Part shown: positions 22,386 to 34,945 of the stretch, in pieces
Position numbering within the stretch: the first letter of the stretch is position 1
Layout: every line of letters begins with the position of its first letter
Assembly: GCF_018991925.1 (NCBI RefSeq)
Contig: NW_024711934.1
Span: 45,001 to 109,000 of the forward strand
DNA: 64,000 nt
Direction of reading: 5' to 3'
Source of the DNA: Homarus americanus
Taxonomy: Eukaryota > Arthropoda > Malacostraca > Decapoda > Nephropidae
The notes under the pieces: generated by a model
The model's input: the letters and a program-made list of their open reading frames with translations, nothing else
Databases searched by the model: none
What the model was told of the DNA's origin: nothing
Program-made: the position numbers and the translations under genes

Positions 22386-22484
22386 AGAGGACGCAGTAGC
22401 AGTTAGAGGTGAAACCATCAAGGCGTAGCGACACAAATACTGAGTAATGGGCCTATGTGGCAACCCCCATCTACACGTATTTTA

Positions 22485-22486
<2 letters not shown>

Positions 22487-22551
<65 letters not shown>
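22487..22551. repeat. compound (TC)n(AC)n microsatellite
   Basis: A CT run of about 24 bp switches directly to an AC run of about 41 bp. Confidence 0.97.
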
Positions 22552-22552
<1 letters not shown>

Positions 22553-23241
22553 TGCCATAATCCTATCACACGCCGTAACACAGCTCACTGGTCACCTGCC
22601 TCACCTCGACACCCCGCTGACCACACACAAGATACACAGTCGGACACCACACCTGTACCTGCCTTAATTTCCTCTGTTAAAATAATAAAATGAAACAAAT
22701 TCATAACCTCATCATGTAACGAATAACAGTATATACCGTGATATAACGTAATAGGAAACGTTTAATTTGTTATAGATATCTAGGTTTTATGTCTTCAGGG
22801 CTGATAACACGAATTATAAAGATATAATCCATAAAAATATAATCAACAAGTTTAAATTAATAATCCAATTTCGTCGTAATGTTGATCATGATAGATAAGA
22901 ATAAATAAAATAAATTAAGAAGAAAATATTACTTCATCTACCTGGGCTGAAGAACAGATTACCAGAGTACAGGTGATCTACATTGATGACAGGTAACCTT
23001 CACTTGTTCATTGTTAATTTTGTGAACTTTAAGGGACAAATAAATAAACAGAGAGACTTAACTACTAACTAGACCGATTGATATATACTCAACAAATGTT
23101 TTAATCTCGTGGTTCCCTCAATGTGTCCTGGGTTCGAATCTCCGTCGGCTGTGAGTTGTTATCTGGTGTTTCTCTGTTCCCTTCACTACTAATATTGTAT
23201 TTATTGGAGATGGTCATAACTATGCTTTAAGGAACACAAGA
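22552..23241. other. unique AT-rich interval
   Basis: No repeats of note. An isolated tRNA B-box-like GGTTCGAATC is at 23128-23137 without a matching tRNA fold. Left flank of the hAT insertion. Confidence 0.5.
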
Positions 23242-23249
23242 GTCTAATA
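23242..23249. other. hAT target-site duplication, left copy
   Basis: GTCTAATA immediately precedes the transposon terminus CAGTCTCACCCAACC. An identical octamer follows the other terminus at 24224-24231. Confidence 0.9.
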
Positions 23250-24223
23250 CAGTCTCACCCAACCTTCTCAACTCTGGGTCACAGTTCTCAGCACCTGTAA
23301 ATCCTTTGGTCACATATGAGTGTACACTACAGTATATTACAATAAGTTGCATTTATCCAGAAAAATTTATCGTTACATCTACACTTACGGCACAAAGTAC
23401 AAAATAATAAACACTTACACATATAATTCATTTGTGCAGCCACGCCTCATCACAAACTATATGTGGCAATGGATACTTTCAGTGTGATTTTTGTTGCCGG
23501 ATAGTTGCAACAAGCTAGTTGAATCGTGGGGCGATATTTCTTGTCGCTGCCACTCTCATGCACGCAGACAACATCGTCTCTCTGAGCCTCTGCCTTTTTC
23601 TGCTCTTGATGGTGAGCAGATCTGAGAACTCTCTCTCTCAGAGGAGTAAGTGCTGTATAATGCCACCAGAACTTGGAGTGCTTTACCACCAATCATCTCC
23701 TATGCTTCCTTCTGGCTCACTGCTACCCAAAAGTAGGTGCGGTTATAGCTGTTGTAAAAGTCCTTCATTTCTGAGTCACAGTGGAGTTCGATCAGTGTGT
23801 ATTTTTCTTGAGTAGGCAGATTGGTGTCGTTCAAGTTTGAGATAAGGAACGGTGAGATGTTGGGACACAACTATCATCATTTTGTCGTCAATGACTTCAT
23901 CCTTGGACTCTGCACTCACTTGCCAAAGCTCATCGAAGTCTGAAAAGTCCCTTCTCTCAACTCTTATCTTCCACCCTGAAATATACGCTACCACATTATG
24001 TGTGTGGCCGGGGGCCCCCCAAAGGTTGGGGGCCCCGAGGCACGTGCCTCATGTACCTATTGGGAAATCCGCCACTGCACAGGCTACAGCGAGATTGAAT
24101 TGTTTACCGATTTTTGTTGGTCACAATGTCGGTCACAGCTGCTCCTGGGTCACAGCACCTGGTCACAGTAGTCTGTCGGGTCACACTAGTAGATGGTTTG
24201 GGTCACAGGGTTGGGGAACACTG
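23250..24223. mobile_element. hAT-superfamily DNA transposon, 974 bp, defective
   Basis: Termini are imperfect inverted repeats starting CAG: CAGTCTCACCCAACC on the left and, read inward on minus, CAGTGTTCCCCAACC on the right (12 of 15 identical). Perfect 8-bp duplications (GTCTAATA) flank it, the hallmark of hAT insertion. Six GGTCACA copies lie within 90 bp of the right end (24119-24207) and two at the left (23277, 23308), as expected of subterminal transposase-binding repeats. The interior holds a broken antisense transposase C-terminus. An internal CACTG terminus-like end at 24077 suggests a nested or composite history. Confidence 0.88.
23450..23994 (-). pseudogene. hAT transposase C-terminal fragment, frameshifted
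   Basis: Minus-strand reading in two frames gives pieces resembling the hAT dimerisation region. These include DFDELWQVSAESKDEV and, in another frame, LIELHCDSEMKDFYNS, then FWVAVSQKEA, then KALQVLVALYSTYSSERESS. The last matches the family pattern in which an aliphatic ALxxLL(I/V)xFxTTYLCE motif ends the fold. At least one frameshift and a stop interrupt it. The N-terminal zinc finger and catalytic DDE region are absent. Non-functional; closest by style to ZBED/Charlie-type transposases (inference). Confidence 0.6.
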
Positions 24224-24231
24224 GTCTAATA
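24224..24231. other. hAT target-site duplication, right copy
   Basis: GTCTAATA follows the terminal CTG at 24221-24223 and matches the left copy base for base. Confidence 0.9.
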
Positions 24232-24239
24232 AATTATAT

Positions 24240-24352
24240 AGTAGAGGAAGAGGTGGGAGGTCAGAGGGGGAGATAGGGGTTGGTGGGGTGGGGGTCAGGT
24301 GTGGGAATTAGGGTCAGGTGAGGGGGTGGGGGGGTCTGGTAAAGTGGTGGGG
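24240..24352. repeat. G-rich tract
   Basis: Runs of three to seven G separated by short loops (GGGGTCAGGTGTGGG, GGGGGTGGGGGGG) give potential for G-quadruplex folding on the plus strand. Confidence 0.75.
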
Positions 24353-24912
<560 letters not shown>

Positions 24913-24964
24913 ATAACAAATCACAATATAGAACTAATTCAATTCCCTCCTTCAAATCCTTTCC

Positions 24965-25105
24965 TCATAGACCCCTCCTTTACCCTCCTGCACCTCCCCT
25001 CCCTCCCCCACAGCCCTCCACCCTCCCACACCTTCCCACCCCTCCCCCTGCCCTCCACCTTCCCTCCCCCTTACCCTCCACCTTCCCTCCCCCTTACCCT
25101 CCACT
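24965..25105. repeat. polypyrimidine tract with 27-bp duplication
   Basis: C/T-rich with CCCTCCACCTTCCCTCCCCC plus TTA repeated in tandem near 25050-25100. Confidence 0.85.
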
Positions 25106-25399
25106 TAAAATTAGAAAATAAAAAACTCTTCGAAATTGGAAAAATCTTTAGTTTCTCGACAGTTTTTAACTTTTACCGATAACAGTAAAGGCGACTCCCA
25201 TATTTCACGCTGTTTGTCTTGTTCCTGGCACCAAGGAGGAGTTCAACTCATATTGTGGTCGTCATTTTTGTGCCAAGTGCTCGTCTTTTGGTGGAAAAAT
25301 ATGTTTATTTTCTACTCCCTCTCTTGTAAGCTGTGGGTTTCCAATGTGAGGAGAGTGACGAATGATGACATGTGGACGAACAGGAGGAAGTAGGAGAAG
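25106..25399. other. unique interval
   Basis: An 85-codon plus-strand frame (25136-25393) has balanced composition (Trp, Cys and His present) but no recognisable domain and no strong splice context. Not called as a gene. Confidence 0.35.
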
Positions 25400-25462
25400 G
25401 GGAAACAGACAGAGAGACAGACAGACAGAGAGACAGACAGAGAGACAGACAGAGAGACAGAC
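25400..25462. repeat. (AGAC)n/(AGAGACAGAC)n repeat
   Basis: Tetra- and decanucleotide mixture of AGAC and AGAG units. Confidence 0.95.
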
Positions 25463-25589
25463 CTATCCTCTCTACATACTTGCCGTGATGGAAGAGTTAG
25501 ATTAACTAATCACTTTTGACAGAATTAGAAGGCTGGATTAATTTTGTTTATTTTTGGGGGGTAATTTTGTCTTGCTACTGTCCTGGTTG

Positions 25590-25591
<2 letters not shown>

Positions 25592-25679
<88 letters not shown>
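25592..25679. repeat. (TC)44 microsatellite
   Basis: 88 bp of uninterrupted TC. Confidence 0.98.
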
Positions 25680-26486
<807 letters not shown>

Positions 26487-26767
26487 CATTACGATGTTTA
26501 TTTTTCTGTTACATTTAAGTTCGTTCTTATTGGATTTTTGTCTTCAATCTAACTTCATTCTTACGTTTTTATTGTTTCATTCATATTGCATTCATACTTC
26601 ATGAATCATTTCTTTCACACTGCTTTCTTGTTTTTGTGATATGGGTTTTATACTTCATCCTTCCTTCTCCATTCTTATTTATTTCTTCTTTCATTCTTTC
26701 ATTCATATTTCTTTCATGTACCACACAACAGTCCATTCCTCTCCATCATCTCCAACACCTTCCACCC

Positions 26768-26960
26768 CAACATCTTGACCCACCTCCAGCACCACTGCCC
26801 CCCCTCTTCCACCCCCAGCATCTTGACCCACCTCCAACACCACCACCCCCTTCCACCCCAACATCTTGACCCACCTCCAACACCTCCACCACCCCCCCTC
26901 TTCCACCCCCAACATCTTGACCCACCTCAACACCTCCACCACCCCCTCCCCTCTTCCACC
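26768..26960. repeat. ~47-52 bp minisatellite (CATCTTGACCCACCTC)
   Basis: Four units of CATCTTGACCCACCTCCAAC plus a variable CACCACC/CCCCTCTTCCACCCC part. Pro-rich plus frames and Gly/Val minus frames are repeat translations. Confidence 0.95.
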
Positions 26961-27014
26961 CATTTTCAACACTGAAGAAAATCGCTCACAAAACACACCA
27001 TCTCTTCTAGCCAA

Positions 27015-27136
27015 CCAATCAGTGAGCTTTGCCGAGCACACTATCCCAGCAACTCACTTCTCTTAAAGTTTTTCTCCAGTTTTCGTTTCTAAACCAATGA
27101 AAACATTTCCTGCCTTGTTTGCCGTGTTCCAATTGG
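27015..27136. promoter_or_regulatory. small CCAAT-box cluster
   Basis: CCAAT occurs at 27015, 27094 and 27129, with a reverse ATTGG at 27132 forming CCAATTGG. NF-Y recognises CCAAT. No TATA, initiator or downstream exon is evident. Confidence 0.2.
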
Positions 27137-27359
27137 TCCCTCTTGAGCCTGGCTATCAAACCGCAGGACTTGATGTGTTATAAAATATTTCTATCGTCAC
27201 TCACACGCCGGAACACTTAATCTTGCGCTCCCCAAGTCTAGGGAAGAAAACGTAACGTGCGGGGAAAAACAGCCTTAACATGGGGGGGGGGAGGAAATTG
27301 ATGGAAGTAAGGGATGGTTGAAAGAAGATTCCCTGTCTGTGTGTGTGTGTGAACGATAA

Positions 27360-27361
<2 letters not shown>

Positions 27362-27438
<77 letters not shown>
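27362..27438. repeat. (CT)38 microsatellite
   Basis: Pure CT run; a run of ten G lies upstream near 27283. Confidence 0.98.
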
Positions 27439-27442
<4 letters not shown>

Positions 27443-27496
27443 CACGGCCTCGCCACAATTAACATGACAAACTACAAAGAGTTACACCACAATTAT

Positions 27497-27617
27497 CAAA
27501 ACATACATACATACATCCATACATACATACATCCATACATACATACATACATACTACATACATACATACATACATACATACATACATACATACATACATA
27601 CATACATACATACATAC
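27497..27617. repeat. (CATA)n microsatellite
   Basis: About 30 tetramers of CATA with CATC and CTA variants in the first half. Confidence 0.98.
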
Positions 27618-27738
27618 GCTAAGGAGTTGGTTGCCCTCTTCCTCCTGCTATTAAGCTCGAGCTGCCTCTTGTGTTTTGATTCTAGATTTATACCTTCAGA
27701 TAACTTTAAACCTTTTCCAGTGGTAAGGATGGTGGAGC

Positions 27739-27740
<2 letters not shown>

Positions 27741-27807
<67 letters not shown>

Positions 27808-27828
27808 TGTGTGTGTGTGTGTGTGTGT
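27741..27828. repeat. (GT)n microsatellite
   Basis: 88 bp of GT with one CT interruption near 27806. Confidence 0.98.
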
Positions 27829-28202
27829 TTGAGAGTTATAATATCATCGATTAATGGCAATATTTGACATAACTCTATATGTTATTAGTTAATGATGGGA
27901 TTTAAATATTTTTTCCCTCCTATCCTCGAGTTTGTCCACGCTTCACCTGGTCTGCTTCACGACCTTATCTAGCGACTCTCACTAAGGCTCCCCATTTCCC
28001 TTTGATAGTCGAAACTAATTTCCCCCTTATCAAAAAAAAAAAAACTCACAGCGTTGAGTCCTGAGCTTCCCATTAGCCACCTCATCTCACTTCATTACCA
28101 TCAGATCGGAAATTTTACCAGATCCAACACTATAAAATTAGACCTTATCCAGAAAATTCGACTCTGGTTAATTACAGCAGATGAGATATAGCTGTCGGGG
28201 TA

Positions 28203-28204
<2 letters not shown>

Positions 28205-28255
<51 letters not shown>

Positions 28256-28470
28256 GTGTGTGTGTGTTCATTAGCTCTAGGGGTAAGATGAGAGGGAGGG
28301 TGAGGGAGGGTGACAGAGAGAGGGAGGAAACAGGAAAAGAGAGGGGGAGAGGGCATGACGAGAGGGGAGAGGAAGGAAGGGAGAGGGGAGGATGAGAGAA
28401 ATAGAGGAGAGGACAGGAAGAGAGAAGGGGGAGGGAAGGAGGGAGACAGAGAGAGAGAGAGAGGGAGACG
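28205..28470. repeat. (GT)n tract followed by polypurine region
   Basis: GT runs at 28205-28247 and 28253-28267 around a TATATA core. From 28280 to 28470 the plus strand is mostly G and A with GGGAGAGG motifs. Confidence 0.9.
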
Positions 28471-28736
28471 AACAGAGTAACTGATAGGGATTATGATATA
28501 GACAGAGGTAAAGGAGACATAAAAACAGAGAGACAGACAGACACAGACACAGACAGAGCAAAACAAACAAAAGACAGACTGAGGAATAACGAAACAGAGA
28601 TAAATAAAACACAAGAAATACAAACACAGATCAATTAAAAGGAAAACAACCAAATAAAAACTTTACAGATATGAAGGAAAGTTGTGTCTGTGTTTATCTT
28701 GTTCACTTGTGTCTCTTCGTCATGTGAGTAGCGATT

Positions 28737-28743
<7 letters not shown>

Positions 28744-28770
<27 letters not shown>
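28744..28770. repeat. (GA)n microsatellite
   Basis: Short pure GA run. Confidence 0.95.
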
Positions 28771-28773
<3 letters not shown>

Positions 28774-29000
28774 AGTCTTGTGAGCACTGACAGAGGGCGT
28801 GTTTGGCTGTGAGGTGTATGTGTGTGTTTGTATGGAGTGTCAATAGTGCCCGGTGTGGCTAACTACATACAAGTTGACTCGTACATCTTAATTCAGCACA
28901 GACTGTTGAGCAATAGGTTAAACTTTTAATGTCAATACATCAGGTAGTGGCCGGGTCTTGTCCTTATTGACCCGCCTCCCTCTGAGTGTGTGGGAGGAAG

Positions 29001-29039
29001 ACACACACACACTCACACACACACACACACTCACTCACT

Positions 29040-29129
<90 letters not shown>
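29001..29129. repeat. (CA)n microsatellite with (TCAC)n interruption
   Basis: About 129 bp of CA, interrupted by TCACTCACTC near 29031. Confidence 0.98.
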
Positions 29130-29131
<2 letters not shown>

Positions 29132-29699
29132 GAGACTATTCACCATGTCGATACCTGACAAATACTCATTACCTTTCCCAGAATTTATGATAATTGAAAC
29201 ACCGTAAGCGAAGGTATTGCCGGGGATCTGCCCAGATTACCTGCCGAGCCTCGCAATTAGTCAAAACCCCCAACAGTCTGCCCTGATCCACGAGTTACCG
29301 TCACTGGGGAGTAACAACGGCAAAGCGTATCTGGTTTTTTTTTCCTTTATCTTTTAACATGAAAATAAATATTAATCCTTCACAAGCTTTAAAACTTAAT
29401 ATGGAAATAAATGAGGAAAAAATATATCGGTATATTTTTTTTTCGCAACAGATAATATAAAATAATTGGTTTTGTTTACTATTATCTTCCAATAGAATTA
29501 ACGTTCTTCATAATGCTCAAATTTTATTGGCTGGTGTAAGGAAGAGAGACTTGAGGGTGGCGGTGGTGCCTGAGGAGCTTACCTGTATATAGTGCATCAA
29601 GGTATTAACACTACTTAAAAGGTTTATAACTGTTTTATGAGGGTTTAATTCATGGCTCTTGCGTTCTTGTATCAAGTTGAGGTAAATTATGTGTTGTTG
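29130..29699. other. unique AT-rich interval
   Basis: No repeat, TE or supported gene. A perfect minus-strand donor sequence (CAG|GTAAGC) at 29578 has no partner exon that I can support. Confidence 0.45.
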
Positions 29700-29700
29700 C

Positions 29701-29770
<70 letters not shown>

Positions 29771-29850
29771 GTTATTGTTATTGTTATTGTTATTATTGTT
29801 ATTATTATTGTTATTGTTGTTGTTATTTTTGTTGTTTTTGTTGTTTTACT
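29700..29850. repeat. (ATT)n grading into (GTT)n
   Basis: About 70 bp of pure ATT, then mixed GTT/ATT. The poly-Leu frame is an artefact. Confidence 0.97.
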
Positions 29851-30504
29851 TGTTGATGTTGTTGTGAAAAGTATAAAAACATGAACATAAAAGTTGTCTA
29901 TATATCATTAATGGTTTCCACTTCTCACAATCATTAGCACGGGACTGATCTTATGTGAAGGTCGTGTGGTTTTGAGCAGGAGCAGGAGGAGGAGGAGGAG
30001 GTTGTGGTGAGAGGAAGATAATGGCTATGTTATTTTACTCTTAATCTGTGATGGGTTGTGAGGGGAAGTGGAAGTGGTGGTGGTGGTGGTTCTGGGGTGA
30101 CTCACGTATGTTTATAAGTGGCAGGTACACTTTGGTTCGAGCGAGGTGGGAGGCAAATAATGTTTTCCTATGAAGTACTCCCACACACATATCCCCACAC
30201 ACCCACCCCCCCCCCACACACCCACACATACACACCACCCTTAACCTTCATTTCCTATGCAGACCTGTTGTGTACGTTCTGTTTTTATGAATGAACGAGC
30301 TAATGACCCGATGAATTAATGGTCCTACGTGCTTCATACATCAACTCACACGGGCGACTTACACCTGATGTAAACACGAGGGGGTGTGTGTAGGTGGGAC
30401 CTGTGGGTAATGTTGTTGTTTATTTATCTTTGGCGCAAGATTGATTGTGTCTGTCCATAGTGGTGTAAGTGGTGAGGCAATGAGAGTGGGAGTACATATC
30501 CGGG

Positions 30505-30505
<1 letters not shown>
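29851..30505. other. unique interval with short simple repeats
   Basis: Contains AGGAGG (29980-30001), GGTGGT (30070-30091) and a C/A-rich patch near 30180-30236. No gene recognised. Confidence 0.45.

Positions 30506-30579
<74 letters not shown>
30506..30579. repeat. (TC)37 microsatellite
   Basis: 74 bp of uninterrupted TC. Flanking CACGTATCACC(T/G)CTACAG is repeated at 30579 and 30619. Confidence 0.98.
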
Positions 30580-30580
<1 letters not shown>

Positions 30581-31927
30581 GTATCACCTCTACAGATAAA
30601 GTTATGTGTAGTGTTGGCCACGTATCACCGCTACAGCTGGCCACCTATCACTGCCTCACTTCCCACTAATAACAGAACTACACCCATCTCGCGTCACAAG
30701 GTAAAACTTCGGTGTTGTATAAGAAAATATCAATAATTTCTCTCTAAAACCAAGATGGCGTTGGATTTATGTAAATTCCTTTGTAATTTTATACTTTAGA
30801 ATATATAAATAATGGAGTTTGATATTATACGTTTCTTTGTGAAGTAAAGTGACAGGAGGAGGTGACGAAAATATCTAATTTAAAAACTTTTTTTCAAATT
30901 TGAATAAAAATTATACTTTGATAGTTTCTAAAAAAAGGTTATTTAATCTCCAATTCAAAAGTTTTCAATTAAAATAGTTATTTTCGGAGTTATTGATATA
31001 TATTTTGATACATTATGATTAAATACTAAATTGCTTAAAAAACTATATTACTCAGAAGGATCTACGCCTAAGTAACACTGTTGTACTACAACAGTGTTGT
31101 AGTAACCTGACTTTATCCGCAATAGTGAACATTTGTCTTCAGTTTCAGGAGTAAATTCCACGTGTGAATGTTTTTGAGGTAAAATAACTGATGAGAGGAT
31201 GATATATTTTGAGAGAAGTGAGAAAAGGATGAACGAGTTGTCAACAAACCTCCAACAGAAAACGGAATTAAAAAAAAAATGTGTCAATTTAAGCTATAAC
31301 TATACCAAATAAAACAGATCTACAGGTACATTTACATACATAAAACGATGATGATGTCTTGTAATAATTTCTTAAATGTTCTTTGCCTCATAAAACTGAA
31401 AACGAATTATCAATCTTATATATTAATCTTGGTAAACGTTTTCACACAGATTAAGGACGTTTAGGATATACAGTAAATAATGGTAAACTAGATGAAAATA
31501 TAAACCAGGTGGTATTGCCTTGTGAGTTGGAGAGGCAATACAGTAAACCATGGTCTTAACACATCTCTATATAGTCCTTTGTATATATAACGTCCTAGAT
31601 AATAGTCTCTGTTGGTTTTGTCGTAAGTTGGATTATAAATAAGTTGTTTTCCTAATTTGTATAAAAATAAGTTGGTTTGTCCTGATTAGTACAAAAATAC
31701 GTTGTTTTCCTGATTAGTACCAAAAAAAAAATCTGATATAACCAAAGTCATGTTGCTCCTGCTGGTAACAAGACAGCAATATAATGGTCGTTCCTGGGTG
31801 AATGGATGAGCTTTGTTCCCAGGATATACGAGATTTTGCACTGGTTTTGTTGACAATACTCTGGGGGGGGGAAAAAGCAGATTTTTTTTAGGAAAGTCGA
31901 AAGAAAAATTATTTGTAGTCGATTTGC

Positions 31928-31928
<1 letters not shown>
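30580..31928. other. unique AT-rich interval
   Basis: About 1.35 kb of strongly AT-rich unique sequence. It contains a 25-bp palindrome (31074-31098) and a YY1-like CCAAGATGGCG at 30751. The 79-codon minus frame (31048-31287) has no recognisable domain. Three diverged copies of AAGTTG(G/T)TTT(G/T)(T/C)CCTGATTAGTAC lie near 31640-31715. Confidence 0.5.
31074..31098. other. 25-bp perfect palindrome
   Basis: AACACTGTTGTA and its exact complement flank a single C. It could form a short cruciform or be a symmetric binding site. Confidence 0.7.
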
Positions 31929-32018
<90 letters not shown>

Positions 32019-32019
32019 T
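31929..32019. repeat. (ATT)30 microsatellite
   Basis: 91 bp of pure ATT. Confidence 0.98.
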
Positions 32020-32212
32020 ACCGGAAAACAATATATATTAATCCCCCTTCAAAGTTGATATTTCTACTACTAATAATAGATCACTGAGCCCTGGTGACAG
32101 CTTCGTCTCTTATTAGTATGTAAAAAAAAAACTCAGGAGAGATTGATGTCCTTCATCAGTTCTTCATCAATTGTGAACATCAGCTGTTTTGTGGTGGCCT
32201 AGAGGGATATAT

Positions 32213-32213
32213 A

Positions 32214-32246
<33 letters not shown>

Positions 32247-32247
32247 T
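32213..32247. repeat. (ATG)11 microsatellite
   Basis: Pure ATG/TGA run. Confidence 0.97.
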
Positions 32248-32843
32248 AGGGTGAGTGTATTTAAGTGTCTCTTGAAACTCTATGTGTGTTCTTGAATTCT
32301 GTTGTTTAATGCAAAGGGTTTTCCTGTACCAGAGAAAGGGAACGAGAGAGAGAAAACGAGGGGAAAATGAGAAAGAGTGTGAGAATTACAGAGAGAGAGA
32401 AAGAAAGAAAGAAAGACAAGGAGACAAAAAAAAAAGAGAGAGAGATTTTTTCCGAATTCATACACGACACACCCAGTAATACCACACACACACCTGCCAA
32501 CGCTTACCTGACAACCATTTTCTGTACACGTTCTTGACACCATCCATGGCAACTGAGGCACCAACACAAAACAACAAAAACACCACAAAAATATTACCTT
32601 AAATCTCTTGAGTATTTCTATTGTTTTACTCGACGTACAGGTATCTTTTGTTACCTGTGCCCACCTTTGTTTTTTTTGGGGGGGGGGCTTGATTGATAAT
32701 ATTTTACCTGTAGACGAGATGTTTGTTAGAGGGATTTAAGTGGGTTTATTTTTTCCTGGACTAGAAGTTATAGGAGATGATTTTCGTAAATTGGTTTATA
32801 TGTAAGTAGTGTTTATGTGAAGTGTTTAATATTTCTTCCTTTT

Positions 32844-32846
<3 letters not shown>
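32248..32846. other. mixed interval
   Basis: G/A-rich at 32330-32445 (AGAAAGAAAG repeats) then unique AT-rich sequence with a T8G10 run at 32670-32688. No gene recognised. Confidence 0.45.

Positions 32847-32884
<38 letters not shown>
32847..32884. repeat. (TC)19 microsatellite
   Basis: Pure TC run leading into a C/T-rich region to about 33115. Confidence 0.96.
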
Positions 32885-32888
<4 letters not shown>

Positions 32889-33164
32889 CCCACTAAAACA
32901 TCTCCTTCTTTCTTCCTTGTCTTTACCTTCTCCTGCTCCTCCTCCTCTTCCTCTCATCTATTACTAGTTTAATCTTCCTCCCTCTCTTCCTCCCCTCTCT
33001 CTCTGCCTTATTGAACTCCCCTTCTCTTCTACCCTATTGCCGTCAGCATCACTTTTCCGCCTTCTGCCTCCTCTCCCTCTTTTATTCACCACCCCTCTCT
33101 CTCTCATCTCCGTTTCAGAATTAGATCTTTGTCGTGTGGTGTGTAGTGAAGACGCAGTCCTCTG

Positions 33165-33166
<2 letters not shown>

Positions 33167-33210
<44 letters not shown>
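33167..33210. repeat. (GT)22 microsatellite
   Basis: Pure GT run. Confidence 0.97.
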
Positions 33211-33211
<1 letters not shown>

Positions 33212-33357
33212 TGGTGATAAATTCCAACTAAATGAAACTTACAAAATGTTAGGGATTTCATGATAAGAGAAAGACATGTGTTGGGGTTGGGAGAGAGAGG
33301 TATAAGGAGATTGTAATAGGGATAGAAAGAAGAAAGGAAGAGACATATTATCTGACA

Positions 33358-33600
33358 TGAGAGGGGAGGAGGAAGGGGGCTGAAAGGCTGAAGGGGGAAG
33401 GTGTGAGGAGGAAGGGGGCTGAAGGGGAAGGTGAGGGAGGAAGGGGCTGAAGGGGAAGGAATGAGGGGAGGAAGGGGGGGGCTGAAGGGGGCTGAAGGAA
33501 GGTGAGGAGGAAGGGAGGCTGAGGGGGGCTGGAAGGGGGCTGAAGGGGGCTGAAGGGGGCTGGAGGAAGGTGAGGAGGGAAGGGGGAAGGTGAGAGTGAT
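33358..33600. repeat. purine minisatellite (GAGGAAGGGGGCTGAAGGGG)
   Basis: About ten irregular units of 12-35 bp built from GAGGAAGGGGGCTGAAGG(GGG)AAGGTG. Antisense Pro/Ser/Phe frame is an artefact. Confidence 0.93.
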
Positions 33601-33653
33601 GAAATGGGTATTGATAAGATTGTATTTTGACTAGTGGATAAGATGTTAACAGT

Positions 33654-33655
<2 letters not shown>

Positions 33656-33740
<85 letters not shown>
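33656..33740. repeat. (CA)42 microsatellite
   Basis: 85 bp of uninterrupted CA. A TGACGTCA lies 40 bp downstream at 33780. Confidence 0.98.
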
Positions 33741-33742
<2 letters not shown>

Positions 33743-33924
33743 CAATGGATGATATAGAGAGAGAGAGAGACAGAACGCATGACGTCAACACCCCCGCTCC
33801 TCTGTCTACCGTGGGGTGACAGTCCGTCCGTCGTAACAGGAAAAAAAAATTGAGTCAGGTCCCAATTTTCTCGGTCAGAGGCTCAGGTTAGGTCGGCGTT
33901 AGGAATTTGCCACAGTAGATGGAC

Positions 33925-34385
33925 AGGGAGGGAGGGAGGGATGAGAGAGGATATCAGGTGGGGGGGGGAAGGGAGGAGGAGGGAGGAGGGAGGGATTGAG
34001 AGGGAGGATATCAGGTAGGGAGGAGGGGGAAGGAGGGAGGGAGGGAGGAGGGAGGGAGGGAGGATTGAGAGGAGGATATCAGGTAGGGAGTGAGGGGGAA
34101 GGAGGGAGGGAGGGAGGGAGGGATTGAGAGAGGATATCAGGGAGGATTAGAGAGGATATCGGAGGGATTGAGAGAGAGGATATCAGGGAGAGGGTGAGGG
34201 GGAAGGAGGGGGAGGGAGGGAGGATTGAGAAAGGGATATCAGGAGGGAGGAGGGGGGAAGGAGGGAGGAGAGGATTGAGAAAGAGGATATCAGGTGAGGA
34301 GTGAGGGGGAAGGAGGGAGGAGGGAGGGAGGGGGAAGAGGGAGGAGGGATGAGGGGAAGGAGGAGGGAGAGTTAGAAGAGGAGTC
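33925..34385. repeat. ~55-65 bp purine minisatellite with GATATCAGG
   Basis: Seven to eight units, each with GGGAGGGAGG, GATTGAGAG(A)GGATATCAGG and GAGGGGGAAGGAGGG. Unit length varies because of GGGA slippage. The 214- and 105-codon antisense frames are repeat translations. Confidence 0.94.
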
Positions 34386-34895
34386 AGGTAGGGAGAGAAA
34401 GGCAGGAGAAGGAGGATAACAGGGACACAGGGAGGGAACCGTGGTGGATGTGGCTGTCCCGGGTGACCAGAAAGAGAGAGGGGTGGGGGAGAGATGAGAT
34501 AAAAGGGTGAGAGAGTGAGGGAGGTGAGAGAGTGAGAGGGAAGGTGAGAGAGAGAGAGAGAAAAAAGGAAAATATAAGGAGAGAAAGAGTGAGGAAGAGA
34601 GTGACAAAGTGGAGTATTAGTAGCTGGAATTACCCTTGGTGGAGAGAGAGAGAGAGAGAGGATAAAATCTGATACTTTTAAAACAAAATTATCGTAGTTT
34701 CGTTCGTGGTGTTTAAGTAACATTGGCTTCTCTTGAACAATGGTGATGTTACGTAGACATAGAAACGCATCTCTCTCTCTCTCTCTCTGGGTTCAATCCC
34801 CCTTTTCGTCCGTCAAATTTATTCATCTTCTCTCGGACGGCTTCCATATTCGTGTCCTGCAGGATACACTTTGAGGGTAGGATTCTAGATGCATA

Positions 34896-34899
<4 letters not shown>

Positions 34900-34945
<46 letters not shown>

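Noticed and set aside
23097..23160. tRNA-like GGTTCGAATC with TCCTGGG context
   Set aside because: Looks like a tRNA T-arm or SINE B box, but no A box or acceptor-stem pairing was found upstream.
29578..29590. Perfect minus-strand donor CAG|GTAAGC
   Set aside because: No open frame or acceptor upstream on minus; isolated donor matches occur by chance in a window of this size.
30752..30795. CCAAGATGGCG start-like sequence
   Set aside because: The frame stops after 14 codons with no donor before the stop; it fits a YY1 motif better than a start codon.
34079..34723. 214-codon minus frame
   Set aside because: Produced by the GATATCAGG purine minisatellite; peptide is low-complexity Ser/Pro/Leu.
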